A stretch of DNA of 64,000 nt from UBA2377 sp964525935 (GTDB lineage Bacteria; Verrucomicrobiota; Verrucomicrobiia; Opitutales; Opitutaceae), in contig CAZGJZ010000005.1 of the NCBI GenBank assembly GCA_964525935.1, positions 248,001 to 312,000 on the forward strand. Direction: 5' to 3'. Within the stretch, counting starts at the first letter, position 1. Every line of letters begins with the position of its first letter. Positions 59,682 through 64,000 of the stretch are shown here, one piece after another. Made by a program: the position numbers and the translations under genes. Under the pieces are notes generated by a model that was not told the origin of the DNA, did no database searches, and saw nothing but the letters and a program-made list of their open reading frames with translations.

Positions 59682-59852
59682 GCCTCAGCAGAAAACCGCG
59701 GGCAGGCGGTCGCAAGCGGAAGCGAAATCACGGGCGATTTTCATGACAGGGATTGCGCGGCGCTTTGCGGCCGGCAGCGTAGCCCGGATGCGATGGTCGT
59801 CCGTCTAAGCCCAGATACGCGATGCGTTGTCCGCATTGCCCGGCTGCTTCCC

Positions 59853-61871
59853 ATGAATGACTCGACTCCCCTGAAAACTTCCGACCGCCGCGGTCTGCTC
59901 TTCGATGCGGCCGACCTGCCGCGAATCCGCGCGAACCTGCGCGCGGCGCGCTTCGGTGCGTTGTGGCGCGAGATGTCCACGATGGACCAGGCGACCGAGA
60001 GCGATCTCGCCGCCGAGCTGAAATTTTTGGAGCAGGAGCTGCGTTTCACCAACCATGTGAGCCACATGGTGCGGGCCCGCGCGGCGCTGGAGCGCGCGGC
60101 GTTCAACTACGCGGTGCACGGCGGGGCCGACGACCTGACGCTGGCGCGCGCCGCGCTGCGCCGGATCTGCGATTATCCGAAATGGGATCTTTTCCTCGAG
60201 GGCGGCCGGCAGGTGATCGGGTTCCAGCGCGCGCCCGAGGCGGCGATTGCCGTGGCGTGTGCGCTGGACTGGCTCGGCACGGCGCTCACGCCGGAGGAGA
60301 TCGCCCGCGCGGAGCAGTGCCTCGCGGACAAGGGCGCGGCGGCGTGCTACACCACGCTTTATGGCATGAAATATCCGGACCGCGTGCAGGGTTGGACGAT
60401 TGATCCCGAGGAAGAGTATCCCTTCAAATTCGATTTGAGCCGCTGGCCGCTGATCCTGAATTCCACGAATTTGAAGACGGTGCCGATTGCGGGCCTGGGC
60501 ATCGCGGCGTGCTGGTTGCACGGCCGGCATCCGCAGGCGGCGCAGTGGCTGGCGCTGGCGCGTTCGAGCGCACGGGCCTTCGTGGAGATGTTTCACCCCG
60601 ACGGCAGCTACGATGAGGGCCCGATGTATTGGAGCTACACGGCGTCGCACCAGGCGTTCTTCGCGGAGATCATGCAGCGCACGCTCGGCATCGATGACCG
60701 GTCGCTGGTCAATTACTCCGGCACGATTCGCTATGCGCTCGCGATGAGCATGCCCACCGCAGGCGAACCGGTGGCGCCGCCCGCGGCCCAGCGTCGCGCC
60801 GCCGTGCCCTATGCGGTGCTCGAGCCGGCGCACGACATCGTGAATTTCGGCGACTCGGGCGTGAACCTCGACACGACGCTCGCCGCCTGGGTGGCACGCG
60901 TGCACCGCGATCCGCTGGCGCAGCACGTCGCGCAGCACGTCGGCATCATCAAATCGCATTGGGGCGCGATCTGGTATGACCCGGCGCTGCCGGCGGTCGC
61001 GCCCGGCGCGGACCAGTTGGACGTGCGGCTCGACAACGACTGGGTCGTGGCGCGCTCCGGCTGGGCGGTGGCGGACGGCGTGGTCGCCGTGCGCAGCGGC
61101 GGACCGGGCAACCATGAGCACGCGGACCGCAACAGCGTCATTTTCAAGGCGCACGGTGAGCGCTTGCTGCACGATCCGCTGCGCGCCGGCTATTCGCCGA
61201 AATTGGAACGCTGGAAATTGCGGCAGACCAACGCGCACACGGCGGTGCTGATCGATGGCCAGGGCCATCAGTATCACGACGGGCGCGAGGGCACGAATTC
61301 CTCGTGGGCGTGGGCCCGCATCATCGGCTGGCGCACCGGGCCGGGTTGGGTGGCGGTGACGAGCGATGCAACCGAAGCCTATGCGTTGGTGGTGAAGGAT
61401 GTCATCCGCGTGTGGCGCACCGTGCTTTACTTGAAACCCGATGTGCTGGTGCTGCTCGATCAGGTGAGCCTCGCTGGCGCGCCGCGCCCGTTGCAGCTGC
61501 GTTATCAGGTTTACAACGACGACGCGCACGGCGCCGCGACGGCGGACGAGCGCGGTTTTCGAATCACCCGTCCGCAGGCGACGCTCGCGGCGGTGGTTCG
61601 CTCGGACGGAAAGTTGACCGTAAAAACCGGCGCACTCGATTTGCCCGCGGAAGAAGGCGTTTTCCCCTATGTCGAAGTCGAGTCGGCGGCGGCGAACGAA
61701 CACGCGGTGCTGACGCTGGCCAGCGCGCAGGCGGGCGCAGGGCTGCACGGCCCGCTGGCAGCCGTCCGCGAAGGCGAGGGCTGGCGCATCCACGGCGCGC
61801 ACAACGGGCGCAAGTGGGACGTGCGGCTGGCGCCGGGTCCCGACGGAATCCCGGCGGTGACCAGCGAGTGA
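59853..61871 (+). CDS. Heparinase II/III-family polysaccharide lyase
   Basis: The 672-residue protein has an (alpha/alpha) toroid at about 1-330 (MNDSTPLKTSDRRG, LERAAFNYAVHGG, ICDYPKWDLFLEGG, DEGPMYWSYTASHQAFFAEIM) and a heparinase II/III C-terminal beta-sheet domain at about 410-600 with NHEHADRNSVIFKAHGERLL and TNAHTAVLIDGQ. Expected activity is lysis of uronate-containing polysaccharides such as heparan, alginate or ulvan; substrate cannot be assigned. No signal peptide is visible at this start. ATG at 59853 was chosen; the frame is open back to 59178, but that part is antisense to the DUF4380-like gene. Confidence 0.82.
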   Translation: MNDSTPLKTSDRRGLLFDAADLPRIRANLRAARFGALWREMSTMDQATESDLAAELKFLEQELRFTNHVSHMVRARAALERAAFNYAVHGGADDLTLARAALRRICDYPKWDLFLEGGRQVIGFQRAPEAAIAVACALDWLGTALTPEEIARAEQCLADKGAAACYTTLYGMKYPDRVQGWTIDPEEEYPFKFDLSRWPLILNSTNLKTVPIAGLGIAACWLHGRHPQAAQWLALARSSARAFVEMFHPDGSYDEGPMYWSYTASHQAFFAEIMQRTLGIDDRSLVNYSGTIRYALAMSMPTAGEPVAPPAAQRRAAVPYAVLEPAHDIVNFGDSGVNLDTTLAAWVARVHRDPLAQHVAQHVGIIKSHWGAIWYDPALPAVAPGADQLDVRLDNDWVVARSGWAVADGVVAVRSGGPGNHEHADRNSVIFKAHGERLLHDPLRAGYSPKLERWKLRQTNAHTAVLIDGQGHQYHDGREGTNSSWAWARIIGWRTGPGWVAVTSDATEAYALVVKDVIRVWRTVLYLKPDVLVLLDQVSLAGAPRPLQLRYQVYNDDAHGAATADERGFRITRPQATLAAVVRSDGKLTVKTGALDLPAEEGVFPYVEVESAAANEHAVLTLASAQAGAGLHGPLAAVREGEGWRIHGAHNGRKWDVRLAPGPDGIPAVTSE

Positions 61872-61898
61872 ACCGGTCTTGCGCAGGCGAAGACCGGT
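61872..61898 (+). terminator. Hairpin after the heparinase gene
   Basis: Nine-base arms ACCGGTCTT and AAGACCGGT around a 9-nt loop begin at the last base of the stop codon. There is no T-tract, so termination strength is uncertain. Confidence 0.4.
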
Positions 61899-62070
61899 CG
61901 AGGTGGTCGGCTGCTGAGACGAACAGCGCCGACAAACCGGCTATGCGTTTTCGCTGATTTTTTCGCGGCGAGAAATTTTTCCAAAAAATCACGCGTGCGC
62001 ATAGCCCGACCTGACGGGCGACCCGTCATTGGAGTCACTGGCTCCAGCATTTGTGCATGGGCCGGTTCTT

Positions 62071-64000
62071 ATGACCTCACACCAAATCAAGACTGGCTGG
62101 TTGTTGCGGGCGGTGCTGGCCGCCCTGTTAATGTCGGCGCTTACATTGTCCGTGGCCTACGCGCAGCAAAGCGCGGCCAAGGACTCCGATGAAAAAAAGG
62201 ACGAGAAGGAAGACGTCATCAAACTGACGCCCTTCAGCGTGGCGGCCGATGCCTACAAGGGCTACGTGGCCTCCTCGACCCTGATCGGCGGCAAGACGGC
62301 GCAAAAAATCGTCGACGTGCCGCAGACGATCAACGTGCTCACGCGCGACCTGATCGATGACACGGGCGCGGATTCGCCCATGGACGCGCTCGGCAAGATC
62401 GCGCCCGCGGTGAGTGCCGTCGCGAGTGAAGCCAGCTCCTCGGCGGGCGCTTACATCCGCGGCTTCCGCGCGCAAAACTGGTCGGTCGACGGCGCGACGA
62501 TGCGCGGTTTGAGCCTGATCACGAATTTCAATGCCGACGCGATCGAGGTCATCAAGGGCCCGGCGTCCGTGACCTTCGGCGCCTTCGCGGCCTACGGTGG
62601 TTACGTCAGCATTCTGCCGAAGTATGCCCGCCGTAATTTGAAGAACACGGTTTCGGCGTCCATCGGCACCGACAACTACTACTCCGCCATGCTCGACGTG
62701 GGTGATGAGCTCGGCGCCTCGGGCAACCTGCAATACCGCGTCGTGGTCGGCGTGTTGGATGCGGACCGCGCGGGTTGGAACTACGATTTCAACCACGTTG
62801 AGATGATCGCCCCTTCCTTCGCCTACGACATCAGCGACAAGTCCCGCGTGCGCGTGCGCTTCGAGCTTTCGAAGACGGACGTGAAGAACAGCAGCACGGC
62901 CATGGACGCCAACGGGGTGATCGTGAAGGAATTCTCGAGCTTCGGCCCGGAGTCGCCCCGCAATCACTTCAACACCGAGACCGGCCAGTCGATGCAGACC
63001 GTCTGGGAAACCCAGCTGAGCGACGAGTGGAGCACCAAGATGAACATCTTCGGCGCCCTCGGTGAAAAGGATTTCGACCAGGTCAACCTGACCGGCGGCG
63101 CCGCGGCGACCGACTACCTGTTCAACGATTTCATGGCCCACTACTGGTGGAAGAACTTCTTCGTGGATTACTCGGTTTCCTGGAATCAACCGGAGATCGG
63201 CAACACCGGCATCAGCTCCCGCACGGTCGGCAGCCTGAGTATGGACCACTGGGACATCAGCTACCGCATCTACGACGGCAACCTGATCCCGCCCTACAGC
63301 ACCCGCCGCATCAACCCGCGCAACCCGGACTGGTCGCTCTATCCCTCGACCGACTACCTCTACCCGACCCGCTACATCCTTTATAACACGGAGTGGCTCG
63401 GCGGCGCGGTCATCGAGCAGGCGTTCGGCTTCTTCAAGGACCGCCTCCTCGTGACGGCGGCGCTGCGTTTCAACTACGACAACCGCTCCAGCCACACGAT
63501 CACGCGCACGCCGCAGGATCAGAATCCAGGTGGCGTCTACACCGGCGCTCCCGGCGGCACGAACATCAACGAAAAGGTCACCAAGCGCTTCGGCCTCGTC
63601 TACAAGCCCACCGAGAAGACTTCCATCTACGCTGGCAGCACCGAGGCTTTCCTCGCGGTCGGCGCGATCTTCAAGGTCGACGGCAGCCGGCTCATGCCGG
63701 AAACCGGCAAGAACGAGGAAGTCGGCGTGAAGGTCGATTTCCTTGAGGCGCTCGGCGGTAACTTCTCGTTCACCGGTGCGCTCTTCCGCGTCAACGTCGT
63801 CAACAAGTGGCGCGCCGACCCGGTCAACGTCGGTTACTTCGTGCAGGACGGTGCCCAGGAGAGCAACGGCTTCGACATGCAGGTTTCCTACACCAACCCC
63901 AAGCTCTCGGTCATCGCCGGCTACTTCAATGCCGACGGTCCGGTGGACAAGCTGACCGGCCTGCGCGCGGTCATCGTGCCGGACACGACCTGGAATCTCT
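62071..64000 (+). CDS. TonB-dependent receptor, SusC-like verrucomicrobial type, 3' truncated
   Basis: The frame is open from ATG 62071 to the window end (about 643 residues seen). The signal peptide is LLRAVLAALLMSALTLSVAYA; a charged segment (KDSDEKKDEKEDVIKLTPFSV) follows and may carry the TonB box, as in the large Opitutaceae receptor family. The plug includes YVASSTLIGGKTAQKIVDVPQTINVLT, SSAGAYIRGFRAQ and IEVIKGPASVTFGAFAAYGGYV, where the usual NGGVVN is altered. Barrel strands follow. It lies 199 bp after the heparinase gene, so oligosaccharide uptake is a plausible role. Confidence 0.88.
   Translation, partial: MTSHQIKTGWLLRAVLAALLMSALTLSVAYAQQSAAKDSDEKKDEKEDVIKLTPFSVAADAYKGYVASSTLIGGKTAQKIVDVPQTINVLTRDLIDDTGADSPMDALGKIAPAVSAVASEASSSAGAYIRGFRAQNWSVDGATMRGLSLITNFNADAIEVIKGPASVTFGAFAAYGGYVSILPKYARRNLKNTVSASIGTDNYYSAMLDVGDELGASGNLQYRVVVGVLDADRAGWNYDFNHVEMIAPSFAYDISDKSRVRVRFELSKTDVKNSSTAMDANGVIVKEFSSFGPESPRNHFNTETGQSMQTVWETQLSDEWSTKMNIFGALGEKDFDQVNLTGGAAATDYLFNDFMAHYWWKNFFVDYSVSWNQPEIGNTGISSRTVGSLSMDHWDISYRIYDGNLIPPYSTRRINPRNPDWSLYPSTDYLYPTRYILYNTEWLGGAVIEQAFGFFKDRLLVTAALRFNYDNRSSHTITRTPQDQNPGGVYTGAPGGTNINEKVTKRFGLVYKPTEKTSIYAGSTEAFLAVGAIFKVDGSRLMPETGKNEEVGVKVDFLEALGGNFSFTGALFRVNVVNKWRADPVNVGYFVQDGAQESNGFDMQVSYTNPKLSVIAGYFNADGPVDKLTGLRAVIVPDTTWNL

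Noticed and set aside
59178..59852. An N-terminal extension of the heparinase frame
   Set aside because: It is antisense to the DUF4380-like gene and has no recognisable domain; ATG 59853 begins the toroid directly.
1..64000. CRISPR arrays, tRNA or rRNA genes, transposases, phage genes
   Set aside because: No regularly spaced direct repeats, no cloverleaf-like runs and no transposase motifs were seen on reading through; a covariance-model search would be needed to exclude a tRNA formally.

Overview
The window looks like a chromosomal segment of a high-GC Gram-negative bacterium, most likely an Opitutaceae-type member of the Verrucomicrobiota. This is inferred from gene content: TonB-dependent receptors, glycan-degrading enzymes, a lone SWIB-domain protein, a Verrucomicrobia-style type IV pilus operon, and families of short palindromic repeats. 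I saw no rRNA, tRNA, CRISPR array, transposase or phage structural gene. Both edges cut genes: a membrane-anchored protein on the left and a TonB-dependent receptor on the right.

Layout. 1-5.3 kb: partial membrane protein, GH78-type alpha-L-rhamnosidase, MarC-family membrane protein, DusB-type tRNA-dihydrouridine synthase. 5.4-15.9 kb: a dense signalling block. It has a soluble four-PAS NarL-type kinase with its LuxR-type regulator, then a TonB-dependent receptor, a YfiR-like periplasmic protein, a kinase with a YfiN-type (CHASE8) periplasmic sensor, a stand-alone receiver, a REC-PAS-kinase-REC hybrid and a final receiver. 15.9-24.6 kb: MalY/PatB-type aminotransferase, GH29-like hydrolase, Hsp20, a three-gene overlapping membrane operon ending in an HTTM-DCC fusion, sterol desaturase-like enzyme, TerC and MscS. 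24.7-33.5 kb: a YbhG/F/S-like HlyD-ABC export operon, MgtE, a heterodimeric ABC exporter with one degenerate ATP site, and SWIB with a clear terminator. 33.5-39.2 kb: small membrane proteins including SdpI, a ribbon-helix-helix coding segment that runs in frame into a hybrid kinase, and a two-domain polyphosphate:AMP phosphotransferase. 39.5-48.6 kb: three tandem EamA transporters and a fourth on the other strand, RpoZ, DsbD and an MFS transporter, with two small paralogous HTH regulators embedded, each bracketed by 21-bp palindromes. 48.7-54.7 kb: a seven-gene minus-strand pilus operon (PilV/W/X-like, PilM/N/O-like and a small periplasmic protein). 54.8-64 kb: flavin reductase, thiolase, short-chain acyl-CoA synthetase, a DUF4380-like secreted protein, heparinase II/III-like lyase and the second TonB-dependent receptor.

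Two systems stand out. First, six 21-bp palindromes follow one degenerate half-site, WTGTMACSYA around a central A/T. They fall into sub-types, and two sub-types each bracket their own copy of a small HTH gene, which suggests regulator/operator cassettes that have diversified together or that move as units. Second, the receptor-YfiR-CHASE8 kinase cluster looks like a trans-envelope relay with the logic of YfiBNR, but with a TonB-dependent receptor at the outer membrane and a histidine kinase phosphorelay in place of the diguanylate cyclase. The PilX-like protein carrying four carbohydrate-binding-like repeats is a third unusual feature.
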